DNA of 64,000 nt. Origin: Clostridium sp. CAG:571 (GTDB lineage: Bacteria; Bacillota; Clostridia; TANB77; CAG-508). The notes below the pieces were generated by a model. It did no database searches and had not been told where the DNA came from. It saw nothing but the letters and a program-made list of their open reading frames with translations. The stretch lies in the NCBI GenBank assembly GCA_000434015.1, contig HF999514.1, positions 1 to 64,000 of the forward strand, written 5' to 3'. Shown here one piece after another: positions 1 through 8,960 of this stretch. A program made the position numbers and the translations under genes. Each line of letters opens with the position of its first letter. The first letter of the stretch is position 1.

Positions 1-153
1 TGTCGTGAGGCACTTGTCTACTAAACTGTTAAAAATCAAAATCCATATAATAAATACAAAACAATTATTAATAATGATATTTTAAAATTATATTATCAAT
101 TTACACATTTAAAAAATATATATAGACAAGGCTGGTTAACAAGTTTACTTGGA

Positions 154-642
154 ATGAAATATGAAAATAAAGTTGAATCAGTTGCAGATCATAGTTGGTC
201 AGTAACAATGCTAGCAATGTCCATTATAGAAAAATATGATTTAGATTTTGATATAGAAAAATGCATGAAATTAGCAATGATACATGAGCTAGGAGAAATA
301 TATGCAGGGGACTTTATACCAAATCAAGTTACAAAAGAAGAAAAACATAAATTAGAAGAAAGAGCGGTTGATGAATTATTAAATAGCATAGAATTTGATA
401 ATGATTTCAAAGAATTATGGCTGGAGTATGAAAATAAGAAATCACCAGAAGCAGATTTTATAAAACAGGTAGATAAATTAGAATGTATTTTACAAGCAGG
501 AAGTTATGGATTAAATTCAAAATATATTAAAGGTGCTGAATCAATAACTCTACCATACTTGAAAGAAATTCTGGAAGATGTGTATAAAATAACTCAAGAT
601 AATGAGTTACCATTATGTTTTAGAGAAGATAACGAAAGATAA
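154..642 (+). CDS. HD-domain phosphohydrolase, YfbR/HDDC2-like; true 5' end unclear
   Basis: Metal-dependent HD hydrolase of the HDDC2/YfbR type; relatives are 5'-deoxynucleotidases. Metal-binding motifs are visible: His in ESVADHSW near the start, the HE pair in AMIHELGEIYAGD, and D in KQVDKLE. The first ATG is at 154, but family-like sequence (THLKNIYRQGWLTSLLG) continues in the same frame back to about position 76. No ATG, GTG or TTG lies between there and the in-frame stop at 22-24. The gene may therefore use a rare start or have lost its 5' end in a rearrangement near the window edge. Fold call is firm; start and substrate are not. Confidence 0.72.
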   Translation: MKYENKVESVADHSWSVTMLAMSIIEKYDLDFDIEKCMKLAMIHELGEIYAGDFIPNQVTKEEKHKLEERAVDELLNSIEFDNDFKELWLEYENKKSPEADFIKQVDKLECILQAGSYGLNSKYIKGAESITLPYLKEILEDVYKITQDNELPLCFREDNER

Positions 643-739
643 ATTACAATTTATTAGGATATTTAGAATACTTGAAATTACATACAAGACAAATCATAAT
701 ATTATAAAAAAATAATTTAAAATATTGAGGAGAGTTGGC

Positions 740-1150
740 ATGTGTCTTATTTGTGATAGAATTGAAATGATAAAAAATGGTACTAATAAATATTTTGTAA
801 AAGAGCTAGAAACTGGTTATGTTGTTATTGGAGATTATCAACATTTTAAAGGATACTCATTGTTCCTTTTTAAAGAACATAAAACTGAATTGTTTCAACT
901 CGATTATAAAACTAAAATGAAATTCTTAGAAGAAATGTCTTTAGTTGCAGAAGCAGTTTCAAAAGCCTTTAATTGTGAAAAGATAAATTATGAGTTATTA
1001 GGAAATGGAGATTCTCATATGCATTGGCATTTATTTCCAAGGATAACTGGAGATATAGAAAAATATGGCAGAAATGGAAGAGGTCCAGTTTGGTGGTACC
1101 CAATGGAAAAAATGTATGATACAAATAATTGTCCTTCAGAGATTGAATGA
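740..1150 (+). CDS. HIT-family nucleotide-binding protein
   Basis: Small histidine-triad protein of about 136 residues. The HIT signature HMHWHLFPR lies near residues 96-104, and the N-terminus MCLICDRIEMI carries a CxxC-like pair typical of this subgroup. HIT proteins hydrolyse or transfer nucleoside phosphates such as AppppA or AMP-lysine; which substrate applies here cannot be read. I chose ATG 740 because GAGGAG at 727-732 sits seven bases upstream; an in-frame TTG at 725 has no such site. It stands alone, followed by stem-loops at 1214-1297. Confidence 0.85.
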   Translation: MCLICDRIEMIKNGTNKYFVKELETGYVVIGDYQHFKGYSLFLFKEHKTELFQLDYKTKMKFLEEMSLVAEAVSKAFNCEKINYELLGNGDSHMHWHLFPRITGDIEKYGRNGRGPVWWYPMEKMYDTNNCPSEIE

Positions 1151-1213
1151 AAAATATGAAAGAGAAATTGATGGAGAAATTAGAAAGAATTATATAAATT
1201 CTTATAATATATC

Positions 1214-1262
1214 TGTCGGAAATCTTCGTAAATTATTAAATATTTACGAGAATTTCCGGCAA
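1214..1262. repeat. Imperfect 20-bp inverted repeat
   Basis: Arms of about 20 bases around an 8-base AT loop (5' arm starts GTCGGAAATC, 3' arm ends TTTCCGGC). It has no T-run, so it is not a simple terminator. It lies between the HIT gene and the terminator-like hairpin at 1271. Function unknown; a processing or recombination site is possible. Confidence 0.6.
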
Positions 1263-1270
1263 CCAAATAG

Positions 1271-1297
1271 AAAATCCCTCTGTGTTAGAGGGATTTT
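1271..1297. terminator. Terminator-like hairpin after HIT gene
   Basis: Perfect stem AAAATCCCTCT / AGAGGGATTTT with a 5-base loop. The stem carries its own A and T runs, so it could act in either direction. Confidence 0.6.
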
Positions 1298-1488
1298 CAG
1301 CGTTTATAAACGAACAAGCCACACTAAAGTGTGCAACATTAAATGTAAATATATTGTAAGTTATATTTTATTAAAAAGCAATAATTTTATAGAAATTTGT
1401 TAAAGGTCTTGTATAAAATTTAAATGCATGATACGATACAAATGTTTGCATAAATGAAATGCGAATAATATAAATATGGGAGGTAAAC

Positions 1489-2334
1489 ATGGATAAATTA
1501 AAGGTATTAGAGTATGAAATAAATACAAAAATTATAAATCAAGAGGATTATGTATCTTTAACAGATATAGCTAAAAAGGTAAATGAAGATGAGCCAAGAT
1601 TTGTAATACAAAACTGGATGAGAAATAAAGATACCATTGATTACCTAGGATTATGGGAAAGTATATATAATCCAAATTTTAACCGTGTGGGATTCGAGGC
1701 GGTTGAAAATGAATCCGGTAGAAACAGGTTTACGATGTCTCCCACAAAATGGATAAATTCAGTAAATTCAATAGGAATGGTTACTAAAGCAGGAAAACAT
1801 GGTGGTGGAACATATGCTCATTTTGATATAGCAATGGAATTTGCAAGTTGGATAAGTCCAGAATTTAAATTATATATTGTAACAGAATTTAAGAGAATGA
1901 AAGAAAAAGAGCAAAGAGGTTTGGGCTGGAATTTGAAAAGAACTTTATCAAAAATAAATTATAATATTCATACTGATGCAATAAAAAATAATTTAATACC
2001 AAAAGAAGTAACTCAAAATCAAATTAATATGATATATGCTGATGAAGCCGATATTATAAATGTAGCTCTTTTTGGAATGACTGCAAGAGAATGGAAACAA
2101 AAGAATCCAAATAAGCAAGGTAATATTAGAGATTATGCAAATGTAGCAGAATTAGTATGTTTAGTTAATCTTGAAAATCTAAATTCTGTGTATATAAATG
2201 AAGGGATAAATTCAAAAGATAGATTGGTGAAATTGAACAATATAGCAATACATCAAATGACATTATTAACAGAAGATAATAGAATAAAAAAAATAGAAAA
2301 TATTGCAAAAGATAAGAAATTATATTTAGAATAA
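1489..2334 (+). CDS. KilA-N domain protein
   Basis: 281 residues. The N-terminal half (about residues 15-140) matches the KilA-N DNA-binding domain of phages and mobile elements: SLTDIAKKVN near the start, then TKWINSVNSIGMVTKAGKHG and the hallmark GGGTYAHFDIAMEFASWIS. The C-terminal half is helical and unassigned. Start ATG 1489 is preceded by GGGAGG. The CHAT-protease gene starts 19 bases downstream on the same strand, so the two are probably co-transcribed. KilA-N proteins are common in phages and in phage-defence neighbourhoods, so a regulatory or sensor role is an inference. Confidence 0.85.
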   Translation: MDKLKVLEYEINTKIINQEDYVSLTDIAKKVNEDEPRFVIQNWMRNKDTIDYLGLWESIYNPNFNRVGFEAVENESGRNRFTMSPTKWINSVNSIGMVTKAGKHGGGTYAHFDIAMEFASWISPEFKLYIVTEFKRMKEKEQRGLGWNLKRTLSKINYNIHTDAIKNNLIPKEVTQNQINMIYADEADIINVALFGMTAREWKQKNPNKQGNIRDYANVAELVCLVNLENLNSVYINEGINSKDRLVKLNNIAIHQMTLLTEDNRIKKIENIAKDKKLYLE

Positions 2335-2353
2335 CAAAAAATAAGGAGGAAAT

Positions 2354-3424
2354 ATGTCATTATTAAGTTTATACAGTTCAAATGTAAAAAGAAAGAGAGA
2401 AGAATTAGCTAGATTAAAAAAAGAAAGGGTAAGATATGTAAATGATATTAGTAACGCAAGTCAAAAAATCACAAGATTATCAAGTCAAATCAGAGGTACT
2501 AAGTCTTTATCTACTATAAAGAGTAAAACGAATGAAATTGAAAGAGAAGAAAAAAAGAAAAGTGATGCCGAGAAGAAAGTTGCAGATTATGACAAAAGAA
2601 TAGCAACTAAAGAAAAGGAATTGTGCAATGAAGAATTAAAACTGCAAAAGGAACAAGATAGAGAAAATAGAAATATAGAAAATACAAGAAATAAGGAAAT
2701 TGTGAATATAAATAATAAAGTTGAGTATCAAAGATTGAAACAAATAGAGCTAGATAATGAGATAAAAAAATTAAAATCTAGCAAAGAGAAAATAAATATT
2801 TTATTTATTGCATCCAATCCAGATATAATTTTTACTGACGAAGAAGGAGTTTTAAGAGAACAACAAAGATTAAGTTTAGATAAAGAAGCACGAGATATTG
2901 AAGAATCAATACAAAAAACACCAGACAGAGATTCAATTAGTTTTGTTACAAAGTGGGCGACTAGAACTGAAGATTTATTTCAGTATATTAATGAAGTAAA
3001 TCCAACTATAATTCATTTTACAGGACATGGAACTGAAGATGGAAAATTAGTTTTTCATGATAAAAATGATAATCCTAAATTTGTTGGAATTGATGCTATT
3101 ATTCAAATGATCAATGCAATAACTGATGATTTAAGATTAGTAGTATTTAGTAATTGTTTTTCTTCAAGTATTGCAATTCAAGTTTCAGAATATGTAGAAG
3201 CAACAATAGGAATGAATACTTCTGTTAGAGAAGATGTAGCAACTTTATTTGCTGCACAACTATACTCATCAATTGGATTCGGTTTTTCTTTGGACAAGGC
3301 ATTTAAACAAGCAATGGCAAGATTAAGTATAGAAGGGATAGAACAAAAAGATGCAGATATTCCTGAATTATTTGTAAAAGAAGGAATGGATGCAAATGAA
3401 ATATATCTTGTTAAGAAAAAATAA
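2354..3424 (+). CDS. Coiled-coil plus CHAT (caspase-like) protease
   Basis: 356 residues in two parts. Residues 1-150 are a long, highly charged coiled coil (repeated K/E/R heptads). Residues 150-330 form a caspase-fold CHAT domain: INILFIASNP as the first strand, His in IIHFTGHGTEDG as the catalytic His, and Cys in LVVFSNCFSS as the catalytic Cys. CHAT proteases cleave proteins and in several bacterial systems act as defence effectors released by a partner. Start ATG 2354 follows AAGGAGG. The KilA-N gene lies 19 bases upstream and an array of five hairpins immediately downstream. The catalytic pair is seen; target and trigger are unknown. Confidence 0.82.
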   Translation: MSLLSLYSSNVKRKREELARLKKERVRYVNDISNASQKITRLSSQIRGTKSLSTIKSKTNEIEREEKKKSDAEKKVADYDKRIATKEKELCNEELKLQKEQDRENRNIENTRNKEIVNINNKVEYQRLKQIELDNEIKKLKSSKEKINILFIASNPDIIFTDEEGVLREQQRLSLDKEARDIEESIQKTPDRDSISFVTKWATRTEDLFQYINEVNPTIIHFTGHGTEDGKLVFHDKNDNPKFVGIDAIIQMINAITDDLRLVVFSNCFSSSIAIQVSEYVEATIGMNTSVREDVATLFAAQLYSSIGFGFSLDKAFKQAMARLSIEGIEQKDADIPELFVKEGMDANEIYLVKKK

Positions 3425-3462
3425 ATGCAACCATAAGAAAAATCTTTAATAAAAATATATTT

Positions 3463-3656
3463 TATAGCACGAAAATTTTAAAAAATTCGTGCTATATTTT
3501 TTTATATCACGAAAAATTGAAAAAATCCGTGCTATAAATTTTATAGAACGAAAAAATTAAAAAATTCGTCCTATAAAAATCTATAGGTCAAAAAAATTGA
3601 GATTTTTGACCTATAAAAAACTATAAGTCAAAAATATTTAAGAATTTGACTTATAA
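3463..3656. repeat. Array of five hairpins at ~39-40 bp period
   Basis: Five consecutive palindromes begin at about 3463, 3503, 3540, 3581 and 3621. Each is a stem-loop with arms of 10-13 bases. The arms differ between units but change in pairs: GCACGAA/TTCGTGC, AGAACGAA/TTCGTCCT, GGTCAAA/TTTGACC, AAGTCAAA/TTTGACTT. Paired change implies that the structure is conserved rather than the sequence. A sixth degenerate copy is at 7157-7190. Confidence 0.8.
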
Positions 3657-4017
3657 ATTTCTTGGTTAGAAATCAAATTATAAAAAACGCTAAAGGCAGG
3701 ATAGTGATGCAGTGTGCATCACGCAAACACATAGAAAGACAAGCTTTCTAGTACTCTTAAAAAATTTAAAAATGCAGAGAAAATGCAGAACGTAGATTAT
3801 GTGCTGAAATGCTTAATATAACTGTGGTATAGTATAAAAATAGTACAAAAAAACAAAATAAAAATACACCATAAGTATCAATAAATACAATAAGTGTATT
3901 AGTAAAAAAGCAATAATTTGGTGAGTAATTTAATTTTTTAGATATTAAAAACTTTAATTGATATATACTATAGCCTGAAACATTAAGAAATAGTAGTGTT
4001 GAAGAAGATAAAAAAAT
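3657..4017. other. Non-coding stretch with two short palindromes
   Basis: No gene seen. It contains a palindrome, GTGATGCAGTGTGCATCAC, at about 3701-3719, and a second hairpin, AGAAAGacaagCTTTCT, shortly after. The rest is AT-rich and featureless. Confidence 0.5.
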
Positions 4018-4045
4018 TTGACATAAATTGACAGTATGATATAAT
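4018..4045 (+). promoter_or_regulatory. SigmaA promoter for AAA/NTPase gene
   Basis: TTGACA at 4018-4023, 16-base spacer, TATAAT at 4040-4045. It lies about 35 bases upstream of the ATG at 4080. Confidence 0.75.
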
Positions 4046-4079
4046 CCAATAAAAATAGTTTTTGAGAGGAGTGGGTTAC

Positions 4080-4658
4080 ATGAAAAGTATACTTATAACA
4101 GGTGGTGCATGTGCTGGAAAAACTACATCATTAGAAATGATAAAGAATTATTTGAGTGCAAAAGGATATAAAGTTATAGTAATTGATGAAGTACCAACAA
4201 ATTTAATAAAAACTGGAATAGCTTATGAAAAAATTGGAAAATTGGAATTTATAGAACTAATTATAAAAACACAAATAAATAATGAAAAAGAGATTTTTGA
4301 AAAGTATGATAATGAAAAAAATACCATTGTAATATTTGATGGTTCGCCATTAGATAGTTTAAAGTTTATAACGGAGAATGAATTAGAAGATATACTAAAA
4401 AAACATGGTATGAGCATAGATAAAATTGTAACAAAATATGATGCTATTATTTTTTTACAAACAATAGCTAAAAAATATCCTGAATTATATTCAAATGATA
4501 ATAATATTGCAAGATTACCAGACATTAATCTTGCAATAGAAAGAAATGATAGATTAGAAAAATATTATAATAAATATAGAAAAATAAGTGTTATAGAATG
4601 CGAAAATGATATAAATATAAAAAATAACAACATAAAAAAAGCAATAGAAACATTATAA
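4080..4658 (+). CDS. P-loop NTPase/kinase, AAA_28-like
   Basis: 192 residues. Walker A is GGACAGKTTS right after the first beta strand (MKSILITGG), and the second strand VIVIDEVPTNL resembles the AAA_28 family of small P-loop ATPases and nucleoside-kinase-like proteins. An IVIFDGSPLD segment fits Walker B. ATG 4080 is preferred to the in-frame ATG-like start at 4062 because GAGGAG lies nine bases before it. It has its own promoter at 4018. The substrate is unknown. The foreign gene at 29646-30242 has the same general fold but is not a close copy. Confidence 0.75.
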   Translation: MKSILITGGACAGKTTSLEMIKNYLSAKGYKVIVIDEVPTNLIKTGIAYEKIGKLEFIELIIKTQINNEKEIFEKYDNEKNTIVIFDGSPLDSLKFITENELEDILKKHGMSIDKIVTKYDAIIFLQTIAKKYPELYSNDNNIARLPDINLAIERNDRLEKYYNKYRKISVIECENDINIKNNNIKKAIETL

Positions 4659-4864
4659 AAAGGCAATTAGATTATTTGAAACTAGAACATTAAGTATTAA
4701 AATTTCAAAATTGTTTCAAAAATCATTCATTGACTATATAAAAATAAGGTAGTATCATTTTAATATGAAAAATTGAAAGCAGAGAAATTTGAGTTAGAGA
4801 AATCTAGCTCTTTTTCTTTGCTTTTTTGTTTTTTAAATATTTAATTTTATGGAGGTAAAGTATT

Positions 4865-5608
4865 ATGTATATTGATAAGACAAACGAAGTAATGATGAAT
4901 TATTACAAAAAACAGGAGATTTTAAAAGCTAAGCAAAGACTGGATCAAGAAAGGATGCCAATTGTTCAAGTCTTGCAACTAGCAGATAAGGAATTTATAA
5001 CAATAGACGAATTACTAGAGGCTTTATACATTGATAAAGAAGAAGTATTTGAAGAAATTCTTAATACACAAAGTGTATCAGAAAATACAACAGATGTATC
5101 TGCAAATACAGCAAATGTATCCGGTGATACACCTATGGAAATTGCTAAAACTTATAAAGAATATTATGAGAAATATAATCACGACAGAAAACAAATTCGC
5201 AAAGATAAGAAGATTGCTAATGGAACTTTCCAAAAATATTTGAGATTGAATTATTTAATTCCAGAATTACAAGAAATGGTAAATAATAAAAAGTTGTCAG
5301 TAGTGTCGGCAGAGCAAATTAGCTTTCTAGATAAGCATAATCAAGAAAATATATGTTACTTAATGGAACATTTTAGGTGTGAAATAACAGAAAGTGTTGC
5401 TAAAAAGATAAAGCAAAATTATTTATTTTGTAAAAAGAATAATGGAATGTTTTTCTTAAATGAATCAGTAATTAAAAAATATAAAAAAGAAAAAAACATT
5501 AGAGCTTCATTCACACAAGATGAAATTGAAAAATACTTTAATGGAATACCAAAACATAGTTTAAAGGAATACATTATAAGTATTGCTAAAAATATACATG
5601 ATGTATAA
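4865..5608 (+). CDS. ParB/replication-type DNA-binding protein of a mobile element
   Basis: 247 residues. The middle contains a helix-turn-helix-like segment (IRKDKKIANGTFQKYLRL, then LSVVSAEQISFLDK) of the type seen in ParB-like proteins of integrative elements. Residues 60-95 are a low-complexity stretch with a repeated NTxxVS theme (SENTTDVSANTANVSGDT). Start ATG 4865 has GGAGG upstream. It is followed within 12 bases by a 64-residue ORF and then a serine recombinase, a common module of Clostridial integrative elements. Assignment rests on motif and context only. Confidence 0.6.
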   Translation: MYIDKTNEVMMNYYKKQEILKAKQRLDQERMPIVQVLQLADKEFITIDELLEALYIDKEEVFEEILNTQSVSENTTDVSANTANVSGDTPMEIAKTYKEYYEKYNHDRKQIRKDKKIANGTFQKYLRLNYLIPELQEMVNNKKLSVVSAEQISFLDKHNQENICYLMEHFRCEITESVAKKIKQNYLFCKKNNGMFFLNESVIKKYKKEKNIRASFTQDEIEKYFNGIPKHSLKEYIISIAKNIHDV

Positions 5609-5619
5609 GGCTACATACT

Positions 5620-5814
5620 ATGGATATTCAAAAAGAACAAAAGATAAATGCTGATTTATTTAAAGAAAAAATAGATACCAACTTATTATACGGAAGTATT
5701 GAAATAACACTTTTAAACAAATTATTCAAAAACAAACTAATAAACGAGAAAATTTACAAACAAGCGAAAGAGAACATTATAAAGGAATATAAACTAGACA
5801 AAATAGAAATTTGA
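5620..5814 (+). CDS. Small SHOCT-like element protein
   Basis: 64 residues; charged, helical, no Cys or membrane segment. The C-terminal half (NKLFKNKLINEKIYKQAKENI) resembles the short SHOCT motif often found next to recombinases in integrative elements. It starts 11 bases after the ParB-like gene and ends at the recombinase promoter. The role is unknown. Confidence 0.6.
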   Translation: MDIQKEQKINADLFKEKIDTNLLYGSIEITLLNKLFKNKLINEKIYKQAKENIIKEYKLDKIEI

Positions 5815-5839
5815 TTTTATAAGGACAAAAGTGTATAAT
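5811..5839 (+). promoter_or_regulatory. SigmaA promoter for recombinase
   Basis: TTGATT at 5811-5816, 17-base spacer, TATAAT at 5834-5839; it overlaps the end of the preceding ORF. Confidence 0.65.
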
Positions 5840-5874
5840 CCAAACAGGGTTCTCTCTAATAGAATGGAGGATTA

Positions 5875-6678
5875 ATGGAAGTTCAAGTTATAGAGAAAAT
5901 TCAAGGAAGAATAGATAGAGCTACAGGGTTAAAAATAAATACAAGATTAAGAGTAGCTGCATATGCAAGAGTAAGTACAGATTCAGAAGATCAATTAAAT
6001 AGTTTTGAATCACAGGTAAAATACTACAACGAAAAAATCAATAAAAATAATGAATGGTTATTTGTAGAAGTATATGCAGATGAATCAATTTCAGGAACAC
6101 AAGATTATAAGCGTAGTAATTTTATGAGAATGATACAAGACAGCTTAAATGGAAAAATTGATTTAATATTAACAAAATCAATTTCAAGATTTGCTAGAAA
6201 CACTTTAGATACTCTAAAATATGTAAGAATGTTAAAAGAGAAGAATGTAGCTATTCTATTTGAAGAAGAAAATATTAATACTCTAGAAATGGCAGGAGAA
6301 TTACTATTAACTATATTAAGTTCAGTTGCACAGCAAGAAAGTGAAACAATATCATCACATGTAAAACTAGGACTAAAAATGAAACAACAACGAGGAGAGC
6401 TAATTGGATATAATGGCTGTTTGGGTTATACTTATGATAAGGAAAGTAAAAGTATATCTGTAAATGAGGAAGAAGCGGAAATTGTAAAATACATTTTTAG
6501 CAGATATGCACAAGGTGTTGGTTCAAGTATTATTGCAAAAGAACTAACAAACATGAAATATAAAACTCCAAAAGGCAAAAGTAAGATAAAGAGAGTAGAA
6601 AATAATAAAATTGAGGTAACGATTAATGTTATTAAAGAAAATCTTGAAATAAAATGGGAGAAAGAAGATGGAATTTAA
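5875..6678 (+). CDS. Large serine recombinase, internally deleted
   Basis: 267 residues. The resolvase domain is complete: AYARVSTDSEDQ holds the catalytic Ser, and YADESISGT, LTKSISRFARNTLD and VRMLKEKNV follow. The recombinase domain begins (GYTYDKESKSISVNEEEAEIVKYIF, GVGSSIIAKELTN). After KYKTPKGKS the sequence jumps to a charged tail resembling the extreme C-terminus of such enzymes. Full relatives are about 500 residues, so the zinc-ribbon and most DNA-binding sequence are missing. It overlaps the next gene by 11 bases. The site points to a dead integrative element rather than a working integrase. Confidence 0.8.
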   Translation: MEVQVIEKIQGRIDRATGLKINTRLRVAAYARVSTDSEDQLNSFESQVKYYNEKINKNNEWLFVEVYADESISGTQDYKRSNFMRMIQDSLNGKIDLILTKSISRFARNTLDTLKYVRMLKEKNVAILFEEENINTLEMAGELLLTILSSVAQQESETISSHVKLGLKMKQQRGELIGYNGCLGYTYDKESKSISVNEEEAEIVKYIFSRYAQGVGSSIIAKELTNMKYKTPKGKSKIKRVENNKIEVTINVIKENLEIKWEKEDGI

Positions 6679-7153
6679 TTTGATAAAAGTCAAAGAAAAA
6701 GACAAAAGTATAATATATAATTTAATGCAATTATATACATATGAACTTAGCTTTTTTGAAGATGAAACTGCAACATTTACAATGCTAGATTCTGGATTAT
6801 ATGTAATGAATAAATATGTTGAAAGATATTGGCAAGATGAAAATAGACATCCATATATATTAAAATACAATAATGAACTAGCTGGATTTGTTTTACAGAG
6901 ATATAATAAAGAAAATATGAACGAAATAGCTGAATTTTTTGTTCTTAACAAGTATAGAAAAATAGGAGCAGGTACATTTATGGCAAATAAAATGTTTGAG
7001 TTATATAAAGGAAAATGGGAAGTTAGAACATTAGTGAAAAATGAAAGAGCTCAAAAATTTTGGAGAAAAACTATAAAAAACTTTACAAATAATAATTTTG
7101 AGGAAAAATATATTAGAGATAATTCAAGGTTAGCATTTTACTTTGAAAGTTAG
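6668..7153 (+). CDS. GNAT-family N-acetyltransferase
   Basis: 161 residues with the GNAT layout. A central strand pair carries IAEFFVLNKYRKIGAGTFMA (motif A; the Q/RxxGxG/A acetyl-CoA loop appears as RKIGAG), followed by VRTLVKNERAQKFWRKT (motif B). It starts inside the 3' end of the truncated recombinase, which suggests it was brought in or placed there by the deletion. Substrate unknown. Confidence 0.8.
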   Translation: MEFNLIKVKEKDKSIIYNLMQLYTYELSFFEDETATFTMLDSGLYVMNKYVERYWQDENRHPYILKYNNELAGFVLQRYNKENMNEIAEFFVLNKYRKIGAGTFMANKMFELYKGKWEVRTLVKNERAQKFWRKTIKNFTNNNFEEKYIRDNSRLAFYFES

Positions 7154-7156
7154 AGT

Positions 7157-7190
7157 TATAGCCCGGAAAATTAATAAATCCGTGCAATAA
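7157..7190. repeat. Degenerate sixth copy of the 39-bp hairpin unit
   Basis: TTATAGCCCGGA, a short AT loop, then TCCGTGCAATAA matches the first units of the array at 3463-3656, with two mismatches in the stem. It follows the GNAT gene. Confidence 0.55.
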
Positions 7191-7364
7191 ATTTTATAAA
7201 ATGAAAAAAATTATAAAAAATACTTACTGTTTTAATATTTACGAATGAAAACGGTAAAGGAGAATTAGTGATGATGATATACAAAACGTAGAAAAATCAT
7301 TAAAAATCCAATGTAACTAAAGAACATATATAATATTAATATTATATATATAGGAGATTAAGAT

Positions 7365-8960
7365 ATGATAGAAGAAGTAAAAAAGATTGTTGTTAAAAGA
7401 TATAAAGAGGAATACAATCGAGTATACAAAGAGTATTATGATATAACTTTTATGATTTCAACGCTCGAAATGGAGTTACACAAACTAGAAAGTGAAATCA
7501 TGTATCCAGTTGAAAAAAAACATTTTAGTTTAATCCAAAAAGTTTTAACAAAAAGAGGAGAATACAAAGCATATAAAAAAGAAGGTGAAGAGCAAAATCA
7601 AAAAGTTCGAAAAGCTTCTGAGATAAGAACAAAATTATTTGTTGAAAAAACAAGGACAGAAAAAGAAATACAAGAATTAGAAGAAAAATTACAACAACTA
7701 AAAAAAATTGACTTTTCAGAGATGGAAAACGCAAAAGTAATTAAGAGTTTAGGAATTAATTTATTTGAAGCATTTAGTATTTTAGAGAAGAACAATATTC
7801 CAATTGTTTTAACGGAGGCAGATAAAATAGTAACAAAAGTGGAAAGTGACTATTCATCGAAAGGTGATGTTATAGGTGTTCATAAAACTCAATTTGCACC
7901 AACAGGTTCAAAGATTAGGACAGCTAAGGATGTAAAAGCTGTATTTAAAGATACAATAACTATTAATGGACAAAAGTATGAATATGAATATATGTCAGAA
8001 AGAGATACAGTACATATGGCAATGAATGGTGAAGTTTCATCACATACGGGTGGTTGTTGGGATGATTGTAAATATTCAATATTAATTCCAATGTCTGACA
8101 TACCAAATGAAAAGATTGGTTATGCAAATTCAGTGGATACTTTTACAAAAGGGTCATTAAGTTTATCTCAAAATTGTTGGATATTGTGTCCTATAAACGA
8201 AGTTGAACAGATAAAAAAGAATAATCCAAAGGTAAATGTCATTGGCTATGAAGGAAAGTCTGTTTTTGGTTATTCAGGACCATTTTTATCGGCGTTAGGA
8301 TACAAAGCAGAAGATATAGGAATGGGCTCATGGTGTAACGAAGAAAGTAGAAAACAATTTGAAAAATTAATGAAAAAAGAGGGAATTAAAATAAAACAAC
8401 ATTTTGGGACATATTTTTACGAAGATGAAAAAACATTAACAGAGATAAATTCTTTAGTTTCTATATGTAAGGTTATAAAAGATAACGGATTAATTAAAGA
8501 TTCTAAAGACATACCTGATGTAGTTGAACAATTATCAAACACGGTTTTCAAGACTAGAATAGAAAGGTTATGTTTGGGGTCTAATTTTAAAAATGGACAA
8601 TATCCAGATGCGATAAAGGGAAATCATAAACATTTAGATATATTTTTCTCAAAGATGCAAGAAAATGGATTTGAACTTTCAGATAATTACAAAACTATAT
8701 TTAGAAGAATTGAACAGATAGGAATAGAAAGGGCCCCTGATTTTAATCAATTAATTCAAGGAGTAAATTTATCGGAAAATGAAAAGAAAGTTTTAGGGAT
8801 TTTTAATAACGCATTATCAAGACCAGGTTTCATAAAACCTGGCATCAATAAAAATAGTGAGTATGCAATTAAATTTATGTCAGTAGTTGTATTAGATAGC
8901 ATTTCAAGAAGTAAAAGCAGAATAGTAACTAGTAAATTAGATGATGAATTAGATAGATAA
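7365..8960 (+). CDS. Unrecognised 531-residue protein with N-terminal coiled coil
   Basis: I do not recognise this family. Residues 1-120 form a coiled coil rich in K, E and Q. Residues 130-330 look globular, with several Cys and His (HTGGCWDDCKYS, SQNCWILCP, GSWCNEE), so metal binding is possible. The C-terminal 200 residues are helical. No signal peptide or membrane segment is seen. It is preceded by AGGAG and an AT-rich leader and stands alone between the recombinase remnant and a nucleotidase gene. The start at 7365 is the only plausible one. An accessory-region origin is an inference from position. Confidence 0.8.
   Translation: MIEEVKKIVVKRYKEEYNRVYKEYYDITFMISTLEMELHKLESEIMYPVEKKHFSLIQKVLTKRGEYKAYKKEGEEQNQKVRKASEIRTKLFVEKTRTEKEIQELEEKLQQLKKIDFSEMENAKVIKSLGINLFEAFSILEKNNIPIVLTEADKIVTKVESDYSSKGDVIGVHKTQFAPTGSKIRTAKDVKAVFKDTITINGQKYEYEYMSERDTVHMAMNGEVSSHTGGCWDDCKYSILIPMSDIPNEKIGYANSVDTFTKGSLSLSQNCWILCPINEVEQIKKNNPKVNVIGYEGKSVFGYSGPFLSALGYKAEDIGMGSWCNEESRKQFEKLMKKEGIKIKQHFGTYFYEDEKTLTEINSLVSICKVIKDNGLIKDSKDIPDVVEQLSNTVFKTRIERLCLGSNFKNGQYPDAIKGNHKHLDIFFSKMQENGFELSDNYKTIFRRIEQIGIERAPDFNQLIQGVNLSENEKKVLGIFNNALSRPGFIKPGINKNSEYAIKFMSVVVLDSISRSKSRIVTSKLDDELDR

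Noticed and set aside
1065..1403. 112-residue ORF overlapping the HIT gene
   Set aside because: It runs through the stem-loops at 1214-1297, has no ribosome-binding site and matches no family.
3463..3656. CRISPR array
   Set aside because: Units are palindromes that differ from each other with no constant repeat and no unique spacers; no cas gene is nearby.
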